Source: Whitmania pigra (Eukaryota; Annelida; Clitellata; Hirudinida; Haemopidae). Taken from it: a DNA stretch of 64,000 nucleotides. The position numbers were made by a program, and so were the translations under genes. The notes beneath the pieces were generated by a model that did not search any database, had not been told where the DNA came from, and saw only the letters and a list, made by a program, of their open reading frames with translations. The DNA lies in contig JAJTWR010000044.1 of assembly GCA_021613335.1 (NCBI GenBank), forward strand, positions 353,501 through 417,500, given 5' to 3'. Shown piece after piece: positions 13,081-24,619 of this stretch. Each line of letters opens with the position of its first letter. Positions within the stretch are counted from its first letter, which is position 1.

Positions 13081-13488
13081 TCCGAGAAGAAGATCTTTTG
13101 CTCATATTTCGCAAAACGGAATGGTAATAACAACTATTGACTTGAGCAAATAAAATCTAGTAACATTCGTTATTATCACTAATTAAGCGCCTATTTTAAC
13201 ACGTATTTAGAAAAACTCAAACTTTCAAATAACCTACAAAAACTGATGACATTAAACAAATCCCCTCGACAACGAAATATCCAGCCAATGGCAAGTTTAA
13301 TTTAAAACCGAGAAAGATGGGATTCTGCGCTTCACGTTTATTATGCGCAGCGTTTAATGAGGCTTGAAACAACTAAATAAAATTAATCTTTTCATCAAGT
13401 AAATAATTTATTAAAAAACCGTTAATAAATGAATATTTCAAACACTCACAAATAAACAATGCTTAATCTATTAAAATTCTTTTTCAGT

Positions 13489-13722
13489 TCATCTATTCAT
13501 GATGGCCGAAGGTACTCTTTTATTTAGTCTCATCCTAAGTTCTTGTCTGATGATTCTGACTTTAGGTTTGTCCTCCTTCTTGTCTTTGAAGTTGAAAGTT
13601 TTTGGTACATCTAACTTAGAGAAAAAGCGATTCTTTTCTATGGAGAAAAGTGATTCTGCCTCGTTTATGTAAACGGTAAGTCCGCAAACGATCAGCAGAA
13701 GAAACGCCTCTAAAAGTTTCAT
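13489..13722 (-). CDS. Prohormone-like secreted peptide, copy 2 of 5 (diverged)
   Basis: The 77-residue product begins MKLLEAFLLLIVCGLTVYI, a signal peptide, 8 bases after a minus-strand tttgcag acceptor. The acidic region is reworked (EAESLFSIEKNRFFSKLD). A basic run (KDKKEDKPK) stands where the SGKR site lies in the other copies. The core RIIRQELRMRL is kept, followed by NKR and the C-terminus VPSAIMNR. Compared with its paralogues it lacks the Gly before the second dibasic site and the terminal Gly. Processing may still occur, but C-terminal amidation would be lost. The conserved RIIRxELRMR core and gene structure show common descent with its neighbours. Confidence 0.75.
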   Translation of the reverse strand: MKLLEAFLLLIVCGLTVYINEAESLFSIEKNRFFSKLDVPKTFNFKDKKEDKPKVRIIRQELRMRLNKRVPSAIMNR

Positions 13723-13740
13723 TTTAAAATCTGCAAACAA

Positions 13741-15273
13741 AATAAATGGTTTAATATTATGAATAATTAATTTTCTGAAAATTAGTTTGCAAAATATTGC
13801 TGGCGGCCATGCACGAGCATTTTCGGTGTTATTTATATAATGTGGTTACCACATATACGTAGTAGCTTTGTAATCGTAAAGCCAATTTGGCTTAATGACT
13901 TTCGCTGGTTAAATTAAATAATCTAAATAAATAATTGCATTTATAAGAGCAGCACGTGCTGGGGAATTCTTGGTTCTTTTAAACTATTAATATAATAATT
14001 GAAACTATAAACAAAAATACATTAATTTAAACTATTAATATTATATATATTATATATAATTATTAATTTAATAATCTTAATTAATATTTCTTTTAAACTA
14101 TTCTTTTACTATATCCAGCTATTATTTGATAACAAAATGCATAATGCATATTTTAGAGGACACTTCGTGAGGAAAGGGTTTAGCAGAGCAAGTTATAACA
14201 AACAACAACGTAGTTTATTTCCGCAATTTTAAATATTAAAATTTGTAATATTTTAAATATCAACTAAATCTTGACTAAGGTCAAAAGCAATGGGAATATT
14301 CAAACGGCAGATCATCACTTTAAGTTACCGAAACTTAATAACGGGTCGAATGTCTAAATGTTTAAAATTAAATTGAACATATTAATAATAAAAGGTATAT
14401 TTATAATAATATTAGCCAGAGTATTCGTAAATTATTTAAGAAAAAAAAAGGACATTATAAGTAAAAATGATATTATAAGTTCGACACATTGCTTCAGTTT
14501 TGGTAGCTTTCCGTTTGAGGAACTGATAACTTATGGTGAGGCTATTAATGTATTAGCAATAAAAAATATTTTGAATATTTATTTATTTATTTGATTAGAG
14601 TCCGTTTCAGATCCCTCGACAATGTCAATGTTTTAACCTAATCTGAAAGGGTTTTATCGCGTCATTATAATCCTATTGTCATGGATAACTGTCACAATAT
14701 ATTAATACATCCTATTTGAATTTCAGGCGTTTCATAAATTATCTATTAAAAAAATACTGTACCGATCGCTAATAGAATTTATTATTTTATGGTAGTTGAC
14801 GCAAGTTGCCATCCATGTAGCTACAATGTTATTTTGGTCAAATTATAAGCCTTCCTGCACGATTGCAAAATATCGGACCCGCTTTGGAACCGCTCAAAAG
14901 CATTTAAACGACCTCCAGATCCTATTAAATACTGTTTAAGTTAGAGGACATTTCTCATTGTCGGGTAAAAACTCTTCGTAATATTATCATAAAGCCCATA
15001 ACGTTTCTGAATTTCTCGAATCTTTTTTATCCAAGATTACAAATCGTTAATTATTACATATCCATAATTATAAGCAAATCCCAGGTTATATGATTAATCT
15101 CAATTTTGTAACTCAAATCTGCTGAATCTATTTTAGAAGAAAATAAAACAAACTAAAATTCTGAAATAGTTAAAATAAAGTTGCACAAACCTACAACTAA
15201 CACATACAAATAAAGATCACAAAAAAGAACAAGCTATTAAAACGGATTACAATGTATTTTCTTCTCCAAGCAA
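13741..15273. other. AT-rich spacer between peptide genes 2 and 3
   Basis: I see no recognisable gene. A small hydrophobic open frame at 14358-14594 has AT-driven composition and no homology cue. Promoter and 5' exon of copy 2 should lie on the left side of this gap. Confidence 0.4.
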
Positions 15274-15525
15274 TCATCCCCTCATTGTAATTGGAGGAAG
15301 TCTCTTGCCAAGTTTCAGGTCAGGGTACATTCTCATCCTCAGTTCAGGTCGAATGATTCTTCCACTGGATCTCTTTCCACTTCTCAAGTGATAATCATTT
15401 CCATCCAGGTAGTGGTACAAATGGTCTCTTTCTAAAGAAATAAGGGAATCGTAATCGTCTGCGTTGTCGGAGATGACCAATCCACAAAATATGGTCAAGA
15501 GAAACATGGAGAAAAGTTGCATCAT
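15274..15525 (-). CDS. Prohormone-like secreted peptide, copy 3 of 5
   Basis: The product has about 83 residues from tandem ATGs (15525 or 15522) directly after a minus-strand tttttgcag acceptor. A signal peptide (MMQLFSMFLLTIFCGLVIS) precedes the acidic spacer DNADDYDSLISLERDHL and the SGKR site. Then come SSGRIIRPELRMRMYPDLKL, GKR and LPPITMRG. Except at the two ends of the first peptide it is almost the same as copy 5. It is predicted to be secreted and processed by prohormone convertases with possible C-terminal amidation. Role and receptor are unknown. Confidence 0.85.
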   Translation of the reverse strand: MMQLFSMFLLTIFCGLVISDNADDYDSLISLERDHLYHYLDGNDYHLRSGKRSSGRIIRPELRMRMYPDLKLGKRLPPITMRG

Positions 15526-16360
15526 CTGCAAAAATGTCATTTGTATCATTTTTGACAATCAATTTTTAAATTTAAAAAATGTTTATTATCTAGGCCAATT
15601 TACTATTTCACAAGATTGATCCTACAAATTTAAGCAAAAAATGACGTAATGAAATATGGATACTTAAAGAAATGCAATTAATTCAGATAATTTGGTCTTC
15701 TTAACCCCTATAAATAAAAGTTCTTATCACTATTAAGTTTTAAATAAATCAAACTCCTAAGCGTTAATTATAAATACCATACCGTCATTTGGCACAAAAA
15801 CAATTCGATTTCGTTCGTTCTGCGACCAATGCTTATGTAGTCATTCCATAGTGTAATTATCCGTTTGATTTCACCTAATTTTCTCAATTATTTGCTCTAG
15901 TGTTGGTTAAGCCAAACAATGCAAATAATTAATTTACTATGATAACATGATACCTTTGGGGATGACAAAAATTAGAAAATCTATTCATTATACAACTATG
16001 TGGGATGCTCATTTAGGTTCATTTAAAAGGAACACATTTACTTTTTTCCTGTTTGCAATTAGTTTTGATTTGTGTTGATCATTCAATATTTAGAAATTAA
16101 CAAATAATTGAGGAAGCTTTGATTAAATAAATAGATTCTGTAGGCTTAAATATATCGCCGTTTATTAATGTTTATTTTTTAGTAAATAAGATATATCTCA
16201 GATAGGAAGCTATTTCCATGATAGAACATTTTTTGTCATTATTTATTTTTATTTTTATTTTTATTTTATTATTTCATTTTGTTCCAAAAAATCAAAGTCA
16301 ATCATAGACATTTCAGCGTTGATATTTCTCCAATTTCGAAATCTATTTAAAAAAACAGTT
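15526..16360. other. Upstream region of peptide gene 3
   Basis: AT-rich with a short (ATTTTT) run near 16240-16270. It probably holds the untranslated first exon and promoter of copy 3, which I cannot place by eye. Confidence 0.4.
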
Positions 16361-16368
16361 ATCTTAAA

Positions 16369-17684
16369 CAGTGTTGTGCAGTATCGAATTACATGTAATT
16401 CGTTACTGTAATTAATTATATTTTTTGGTACTTTTTACTTGTACCAGTTACAAAAAAGTTTTTTTTTACTTTTACTTGTAACAAATTACTATTTTCGGCC
16501 ATACTTTTAATTCGTTACCTTTTTAGCACAAGACGTTACAAAGTAACATAAATAAAATTTTAAATTAGATTATTTTATTTTATTCTATTTTATTCTAGAT
16601 TGTTATTCTTTGGTTCGTTCGAGAACCTTCCTTTTTCCGATCATCGCTCATTTGTTATTGTGGTTATCGCCGGTCGTTTTTGTTAAATCTGAAATTGTTG
16701 ATTAGTCATACCAAAACTTTTTTTAATATATAATATTGCATGTATATAATAATATAAGATTTAATATATCGTAGTATGGATTCATTTGAAGCCAGTTTGA
16801 GTGTCGTTAACGAAGATAAGAGGAACAAGGGTGAAGATAGTGTGTGACCGTATTTGAACAAAATGTTCAAATTTCGATCAAAGGAAAATTATATAAGTAT
16901 GCATGCCTACTCTGCCAACAGAAAAAAAACTATGTTCAGCATATGAAGATTCTTCATCTAACTTGAATAAGCACGTGGAACGCATGCATCCAACAGAAGT
17001 TAAGGAATATGGGATATCTGTTGCCAACGGTTGTCAAGCTTCATGAGAAACTGGTAGCCAAAATAGCATCTTCTAATGCAGCAATGGTGGACGAGCTGAA
17101 AGCATCTCATTCATCTGATGCTGACAGTGTTGAAGACAGTTTCTTCAATTGCACAAGGTCAACTGATATTCTGATGCAGTATCTTCAAGACCGATCAGAT
17201 GACATGAACATTATTTATCCAGTTGAACGCTCCTCTGCCAGCTAGTGCAGCTGTTGAACGATTATTCAGCTATGCTGGTATGAACAGCCGAAGGACCGTA
17301 ATGAGTGACAAACTATTCGAGGACTTATTTATGTTAAAAATTAACAAATGTTTATGATTGTAATAAATAATAAAAACACCAAAAGAATGCATTAGTTCAA
17401 ATGTTATTACTTAGTGACTGTTAGTACTAGCAGTTAATACCATTAATTGTTTTAACAATAATAGAAACAATTTCTTTTAAATAATACGGAATGATGATCA
17501 CAATAATGGCGGCATCAAAGTTACTTGTAATTTTTACTTAAAAGTAACTCTTGGGTGCTGTAACTTTTCACTTTTACTTGAGTAACTTTTTGAGACAATA
17601 CTCTTACTTATACTTAAGTAGCTTTTTGAGCTATTACTTTTACTTGTAACTAATTACCGAAACGAGGTAATTTTTACAACACTG
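16369..17684 (+). mobile_element. hAT DNA transposon, internally deleted, with intact ends
   Basis: The 1,316-bp element begins CAGTGTTGT and ends with its reverse complement. It is bounded by a perfect 8-bp target duplication, atcttaaa (16361-16368 and 17685-17692), the hAT hallmark. Subterminal regions repeat AGTAAC/GTTACTT words. Inside are the two ends of a transposase. A broken BED zinc-finger (ACLLCQQKKNY, then NLNKHVERMHP in another frame, 16890-16995) lies at one end. The C-terminal dimerisation motif LPASAAVERLFSYAG (17225-17280) lies at the other. The central catalytic region is gone, so the copy is non-autonomous. Confidence 0.93.
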
Positions 17685-18026
17685 ATCTTAAATATACAAT
17701 CGACGAAAACTTCATCGGAAGACTATTAAAAGAAAAATACCCTGAATAATTGAAGTGATTTTGAAATTTTGTTTTAGACATGCATCACTATAATGAAACT
17801 GTGATTCGTTACCATAGTCGCTCTCCTTTCGCCTGACGTTATTGTTGACGTAACACATTTTTTCTAAGAAAATAAATATAGATAAAAAAAAAAGTCTGTG
17901 GAAAATCATATAAACCAACCGAACTGATTTAGTGGTTTAGTTTTATAAAAAAAAACAATGAAATGCTACTCAGCCAGGGCTTAGTTTTACAAAAGTGTTT
18001 GTAAAGGTTGCATACTCTTCTTAATA

Positions 18027-19366
18027 CAGTCAGGACGGAAACCATGAGGACACCCCATTATTTCGTTACAACTCCATAAAGAAAAATTTGATTGTGGGGA
18101 AACTTTAATATGCTATGTATTCATATATTTGTGATTATCTCTTAAATTTTCATCAAAATATGTTCGTGCATTAATTTTAAAATTCCAAAAACGTGATTTC
18201 GGGACGTCCAATAACCATAACAGACACTTGCAAAAATCACCGAAAAATGACTAAAAACTTTGTAAAAAAAACAGGAAAAAAGTTTATTAATATGAAATAA
18301 TGTTTCCTTTATTTTATTTAATAACTTTAAAACATCTGTTGTCCATTGATTTTATTAGAGTTTTTATGAATTTTCTGTTCAGTTCTCAATTTCTCCTCTG
18401 GAAAAATGTCTTTGTCAATTTGGAAGTATGGATAGGATTATCTTGCTGGAAAATAAAATTTCCTCCATAATAATCTCCAAAAGGCAACAGATGATCTTCT
18501 AAAACTTTGATGTAATACACCGAAGACTGTCCCCATCCAAAAAGGCTAATTCAGCCAATCCTTCACTGAAAATTTCTCCCCTAATCATCACCGATCCTGC
18601 TCTATGATTTCGACTAAAAATGTTTCTTTTTTCTAATCTGAGGTCAAGCCAGTAGAACTGGAAACAATAACTACTAAATCTCAAATAACTTAACACTGTA
18701 CTTTTACAAATTCTTAAATCAAGTTCATTTCTAGTTTGATTTGCTGAAAATTTACCTGAAGAAGCCTTTTACTTACCTCTGCTGACGAATCGTCAGTTTT
18801 TTGGGTCTTTCATGATCATTTTTTGCACCATATTCCTCAGGATCCTTTACGTAATTCCAGATGACTGTCATGGATAGCTTGAGCTCTTTGGCAATTTCCT
18901 TGATCGAATAATTTGCTTGTCTGAAGGCCTCAATATGTCCCTTCTCCTTGTCAGATAACATTTTCCCTCTAGCCATTTATAAAATAGTAATTTTATAAAC
19001 TTCACATCAATTTATTTATTTATTTATTTGACTATAGTTCTTTGCGTAACTGAGATGATTTTGACTCTTCACATCAATTTAAATTTTGGGTTTATATATC
19101 GATAATATTTGCTTAAAGTGCATTTTGGTTGCGTAACTATGACAAATTTCGAGTTTTATTGGAAACAAGTAAGGATGTCCTTAACGTTTTCAAACGGCCA
19201 TAAAATGCTATTTTGCTTATTTTACGAGATCTACTCGTTAAATTTCTTTGAAATTTTGCAAGATGTTTTGTCTACCATAATGAGATATGTAAAAAATTGA
19301 GTAATATTGAACTTATATTTAACGAGTTATCACAAAATATGGGGTATCCTTAAGGTTTCCGTCCTG
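18027..19366 (-). mobile_element. Tc1/mariner (Tc3-like) transposon with degenerate transposase
   Basis: TA flanks (18025-18026 and 19367-19368) enclose inverted ends sharing GGACGGAAACC and, further in, ACCCCAT. The left end carries 4 extra bases. The minus strand encodes the Tc3-type N-terminus MARGKMLSDKEKG with a helix-turn-helix (SIKEIAKELKLS) and the linker PKKL (18773-18976). Catalytic-domain pieces include SVMIRGEIF and LAFLDG (18499-18696), and further on a FQQDN...HTSK-like stretch (18395-18450). Frameshifts make it inactive. It is inserted next to a hAT and a foldback element. Confidence 0.9.
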
Positions 19367-19478
19367 TATTAGCGAAAACCATATTTTTTATATTTATTGG
19401 GTCTAAGAAATTTGAGTTGTAAAGAGAGATTAAGAAAATGTAGAAATAGAAATAGGGAGTAGAGGTGATCTCATAGAA

Positions 19479-20591
19479 GGCACCCCGTCATAACAGCCCG
19501 GCGACAGAATAGCCCCGACAAAACAGCCCCGTCAAAACAGCCCGGCGTCAAAATAGCTCAAGACAAAACAGCCCCGACAAAACCGCCCCGACAAAACAGC
19601 CCCGACAAAACAGCCCCGTCGAAACAGCCCGGCGTCAAAATAGCCCAGGACGGGAAAATCCCGTCAAAATGGCCCCGTCAAAATAGCCCCGACAAAATAG
19701 CCCGACGACAAAATAGCCCAGGACAAAACAACCCGGCGACAAAATAGCCCGGCGACAAAATAGCCCGGCGACAAAATAGCCCCGTCAAAACAGCCCTGTC
19801 ACCAGGGTCGGACTGGCTTAAAAAACCGGCCCGGGAACTTTTATTTAACTCCTAGTTTGATCAACTTAAACATAAGAAACACTAGAGTCTAAAATTTCTA
19901 TTCACTATTAACTATTATAACAGCTTTTTCATCGTTTCACTAGTCGATGCTAAAACATCAATGATTGTTATTGATTCTTGGAAAAGAGTCTTTCTCACAA
20001 GACATCAGCATGAATGATAGTAGAATTGACTGGTTCAGAAAATTTCTTAATCTGTTCAAAACGTATTTCAATTTTGAAAACGACCCCTCACAAGCAACTT
20101 GTGATCAGGATAATGTCAACACAAATTTGTAAGCCAGATACAAATTTGAATAAGGAAGACTATGCAAATTAAACTTCTGGAGAACAATAATAACAACAAA
20201 CAATACTCAAAACGATCAAAGCATTCAAGCCACTAATTTCGAATTAAATTTTGATTCAGTTTCACAACATTTTTAAAAAATACTTTGACATGGAGTTATC
20301 ATGGGGCTATTTTGACGGGGCTATTATGTCGCCGAGCTATTTTGTCGCCGGATTGTTTTGTCCTGGGCTATGTTGTCGCCGGGCTATTTTGTCTGGGCTA
20401 TTTTGACGGGGCCATTTTGACGGGATTTTTCCGTCCTGGGCTATTTTGACGCCGGGCTGTTTCGACGGGGCTGTTTTGTCGGGGCGGTTTTGTCGGGGCT
20501 GTTTTGTCTTGAGCTATTTTGACGCCGTGCTATTTTTACGGGGCTGTTTTGTCGGGGCTATTCTGTCGCCGGGCTGTTATGACGGGTCACC
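19479..20591. mobile_element. Foldback (Mutator-like) element with minisatellite arms
   Basis: Two long inverted arms (about 19479-19803 and 20301-20591) are built from short units resembling acaaaatagccccg and surround a ~500-bp AT-rich core. The outer ends read GGCACCCCGTCATAACAG and, reverse complemented, GGTGACCCGTCATAACAG. A perfect 9-bp duplication, ctcatagaa (19470-19478 and 20592-20600), flanks the element. Nine-base duplications are typical of Mutator-like elements, but no transposase is present to confirm the class. A 159-bp relative lies at 26348-26506. Confidence 0.88.
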
Positions 20592-20600
20592 CTCATAGAA

Positions 20601-21726
20601 ACGTTCAAAATTTTAACAGGAAGAGATAATTTAAAACCTTTTTCATATCAAGCAATAATTACAACAATCCTTCACACTTTCTACGTAATACACATGAATA
20701 TAGTCCGTCTTTTTCCAAATCCACACTTAAATTATTCTCAATTCAATAACCCAAGACTTTACTCCTTCATCTATCAAGGACCTGACTCAGTCAAAGCCCT
20801 TTCAAACTGCTCTATTTACTGTTCAAAATGTCGTGCAAACAATATTTATTGAGTGGAAATGTGTAGCTTATGATTTTGTATATAACTACTTTCAGGATCA
20901 GTCCGACAGCGGAAGCGTGTGCTTCCTTAAGGCTGACCCTTTGGGTTTATTTGAATTTATTTGCTTTTGGTTTTTGTTTTTTCTGTATATAAAACGGCTT
21001 GTTTGTTTGATTCAATAAACTCATAAACCAAAAAAAAACCCTGAACTTTGAGGCCACAAAAAGTAGTTCCATGAGAGGGCATAGATGTAAGCTTTACAGG
21101 AAGGTAACGTGCACTCAAGAATAATTACTTCAGCACCAGAGTAATTAGTCATTGGAATAAGTTTGATGTGAAAACAATATATCCGATTCGATGGAAGTAT
21201 TTAAAATACGACCACCAAAACTTGTTACATTGATTAAAAAAGTTTAACACACAGACATTAGTCCCCTTAAGCTATTATAAATAAATGTCATGTCACGATG
21301 GATGATGTTAAATGAACAATGAATACACGCAATTGTGTCAAACTTTGTTCCGATTTATTGAGCAATTCTTGTAAATTAATTAAAATGCCAAAACTTTAAT
21401 TAATCAGTGCTTGGAATAAACCCCATTTAATTTTAAAATAAGTCATTTAAGCAAGGACGTACCAGTGAGCTACTGACTTTTTGCAGACTACCAATAAAAA
21501 TGCTTTCAAATATTAAAATATTTAATATTTTAAAAATAATAATACTTTACTTTCAAAGCCTGAAAATGTACCACTCCAGTGGTATTATAAAGTGTTCGAT
21601 CAATTTTCGAATTGAATAAATTATGTTCTCTTTGAGAAAAATCATTTGAGCCAAATCAAATCAAGAAAAGTACCGATTTTATTTTAAAACATCACATCTT
21701 GATTTACAAAAATGATCGTCAGATTA
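20601..21726. other. Spacer, no gene recognised
   Basis: AT-rich sequence with no recognisable coding motif lies between the foldback element and peptide gene 4. It should contain the 3' flank of that gene. Confidence 0.4.
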
Positions 21727-21783
21727 TTATTATTATTAGTAGTAGTAGTAGTAGTAGCAGTAGTAAAGTAGTAGTAGTAGCAG
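21727..21783. repeat. (AGT)n microsatellite
   Basis: A run of ATT then AGT triplets with AGC interruptions lies just downstream (transcript sense) of peptide gene 4. Confidence 0.9.
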
Positions 21784-21809
21784 TATTCAAATCGTGCACA
21801 ATTTAACAT

Positions 21810-22061
21810 TCATCCCCTCATGGTGATTGGAGGAAGTCTCTTGCCAAGTCGCATCTCAGGGAAATGTTTCATCCTCAGTTCAGGTCGAATGATTCTACCA
21901 CTGAATCTCTTCCCACTTTTCAAGTTGTAATCGTTTCCATCAAAATATGAGTACAAGTGGTCTCTTTCCAAGGAAAAAAGTGAATCGTAATCGTCTGCGT
22001 TTTTGCTGGAGATGACTGATCCACAAAATACAGCCAGAAGAAACATGTCAAAAATTTGCAT
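21810..22061 (-). CDS. Prohormone-like secreted peptide, copy 4 of 5
   Basis: The 83-residue product starts MQIFDMFLLAVFCGSVIS, a signal peptide, 6 bases after a minus-strand ggtacag acceptor. The acidic spacer (NADDYDSLFSLERDHL), SGKR, FSGRIIRPELRMKHFPEMRL, GKR and LPPITMRG follow. The second half of the core peptide differs from copies 3 and 5 (KHFPEMRL against RMYPDLKL), while the last peptide is unchanged. This suggests the paralogues may release distinct active peptides. The family is not recognised. Confidence 0.85.
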   Translation of the reverse strand: MQIFDMFLLAVFCGSVISSKNADDYDSLFSLERDHLYSYFDGNDYNLKSGKRFSGRIIRPELRMKHFPEMRLGKRLPPITMRG

Positions 22062-22581
22062 CTTATGCTGTACCTTAATATAAATTGTTTAATTTTAAAA
22101 TCGTACTGTATCGTGCAGAGTAACTTCGATGTTGCTCTGATAAATCTGCAATTCGCGAAGTTTTTTTAATATAGGCTGTCTTTATTTGCAATTATTTACC
22201 TGATTTCACACAATATTCTCAAGTGTGTACTTAAGTATTGATCAAACCTCGAAGACAAATAATTTCTCGTTTTTCCTTAGCTAATGATTTTAAAGGCAGT
22301 GATAGTTAATTGGAAAAGCATCTCATCTATAAATTTATCGACTAATAAACATCTGCACTGGTTTTTATTCAGAAATTGTCATCGTAACTAAATTTTATAT
22401 GTGCAACATGATCCAAATTCTTCATGATCAAAATTCTTCACATAATGAATATTTAAGAATAATAATTCTAAAGTTATTTTTACTCGTTTCGTTCCGAACA
22501 CTATTTTTCCATTGTTAGGCCACTGACTCGGTCCGTGAAATAATCAAAAAAAATAATAAAAAAAACTAAGTATAAAAATAA

Positions 22582-22923
<342 letters not shown>

Positions 22924-24017
22924 TTAGGTAATAGGTGTACTTTTATTTCCTAGGTCTTAACAATTGGTATTATGAATTGTTTATAAGTTCATGAACAGGG
23001 ACGTAATTTGGGGGGGCGCAATGGGAAACTTGGTCGTCAATGGTCGTCTCCTCAAGTTGCTCGAGGGTTTACCCCTCTTGAAAAATGCTGAAATGACGTT
23101 CCTGTTCATAAATATAAATAGCATTTATTAAGCCCTTATTAAGATAAGACACCATTTGAAATAACTTGGTAATGCATAAACTTAAACTCCATAGTTCTGA
23201 CCTTGACCAAATATTATCTTTCTGTGCAATTTTCTTGTTATCAATTTTTCTATGAAATGGAAATATGTCCGACCCCGGATTCATTCTGAAAAGAGTCTTG
23301 ATTAGTTGAAAATGAAACAACTTGAAAGTGGAATGAAATATTTTTACTATCATCCTCTATGAGCTCTGCTCAGATTTAGAAATTTCTAGAAGGGAGAATG
23401 TAACAAAAAAATGAGGACCATAGTATTCTAATTGATGTTAATGATTACTTTTTAATTAAATTTTATTAACCAAATTATTACTTAACTTGTTGTTTTCCAC
23501 AATTTAAGTTTTCAAACGTTCTATAATAGACAATTTGTATAATAACTTAATTTAGTTTGGTCTCTGATATTCACAGTCAGGCCCATATTTAAGGGGGCTT
23601 AATAACTTACTTCATTAATTACTAATTTTATTGATGGCCATTTACTTTGTATGGCAATCTCAAGTTTTTTTAAGTGTAATCGTTTCTCAATATGTTTTGC
23701 CACTTTTATTTGCTTATTCCATAAAAAGTTCAAGGTAAGACTAGCATAGATTTAGTTACTCTTGCAAGTGATTTAGTTACTCTTGCAAGTGATTTGTTGA
23801 AAACTAACCTATAGATGTATAATCTACAAAAGTTCATCATCTCACTGATTGTTTATTCTTATTATTTCCTGCAAATCTACAAAGGAGCAAGAATATTTTT
23901 CTACAAACCAGCCATAGATAGATTGCTTATATGCCTTAGAAAGGTAATCAACCAGAATTTTTTAATTGAAAACATTTTTTATTTAATAACAATTTCTTCT
24001 AATATCTTTATTATAGA

Positions 24018-24060
24018 ATTATTATTATTATTTATTATATTATTATTATTTTTTATATTA

Positions 24061-24105
<45 letters not shown>

Positions 24106-24136
24106 TTATTTTTATTATTATTATTATTATTATTAT
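24018..24136. repeat. (ATT)n microsatellite
   Basis: ATT triplets with T-run interruptions. The long leucine-rich open frame across this stretch is an artefact of the repeat. Confidence 0.95.
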
Positions 24137-24370
24137 CATATCGTGTACTATTTTTTATGACAGATTACCATTTAAAAAGTCATTTAGTCCATTCTTTAGG
24201 TCTTCTTCAAAATGTTCAGTTTATTTGCAATAATTTATTTTGTACTGGATAACAAAATTTCGGTTTACAACTTCTATAAACATTTTATTCTCAATACCAA
24301 ACTTCCATTTGCACAAAATATTATCAAATTACAAATTGCCAAATCTTATTAACGTTAACTAGTGTACAAG

Positions 24371-24619
24371 TCATCCCCTCATTGTAATTGGAGGAAGTCT
24401 CTTGCCAAGTTTCAGGTCAGGGTACATTCTCATCCTCAGTTCAGGTCGAATGATTCTTCCACTGAATCTCTTTCCACTTCTCAAACTGTAATCGTTTCCA
24501 TCCAAGTAGGAGTTCAAATGGTCTCTTTCCAAAGAAAGAAGTGAATCGTAATCGTCTGCGTTGTCGGAAAGGACCAATCCACAAAATATGGCCAGGAAAA
24601 ACACGTCGAAAAGCTGCAT
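24371..24619 (-). CDS. Prohormone-like secreted peptide, copy 5 of 5
   Basis: The 82-residue product has a signal peptide at 1-18 (MQLFDVFFLAIFCGLVLS) and an acidic Tyr-containing spacer at 19-47. A SGKR site follows at 48-51, then a 20-residue peptide at 52-71 (FSGRIIRPELRMRMYPDLKL), GKR at 72-74 and LPPITMRG at 75-82. The ATG lies 3 bases after a minus-strand aaactag acceptor, again implying an upstream untranslated exon. The Tyr residues beside Asp could be sulfated. This copy comes closest to a family consensus. A secreted signalling peptide is the best inference. An antimicrobial or other secreted peptide is possible, but the amidation sites favour a neuropeptide or hormone. Confidence 0.86.
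   Translation of the reverse strand: MQLFDVFFLAIFCGLVLSDNADDYDSLLSLERDHLNSYLDGNDYSLRSGKRFSGRIIRPELRMRMYPDLKLGKRLPPITMRG

Noticed and set aside
14358..14594. Hydrophobic 78-residue frame as a membrane peptide
   Set aside because: Composition follows from AT-rich DNA; no splice sites, paralogue or motif.
19500..19800. CRISPR-like direct repeats
   Set aside because: The units are contiguous and variable without unique spacers, and form the arm of an inverted-repeat transposon in a eukaryotic genome.
23815..24252. 145-residue leucine-rich open frame
   Set aside because: It is created by the (ATT)n microsatellite; flanking sequence shows no coding signal.
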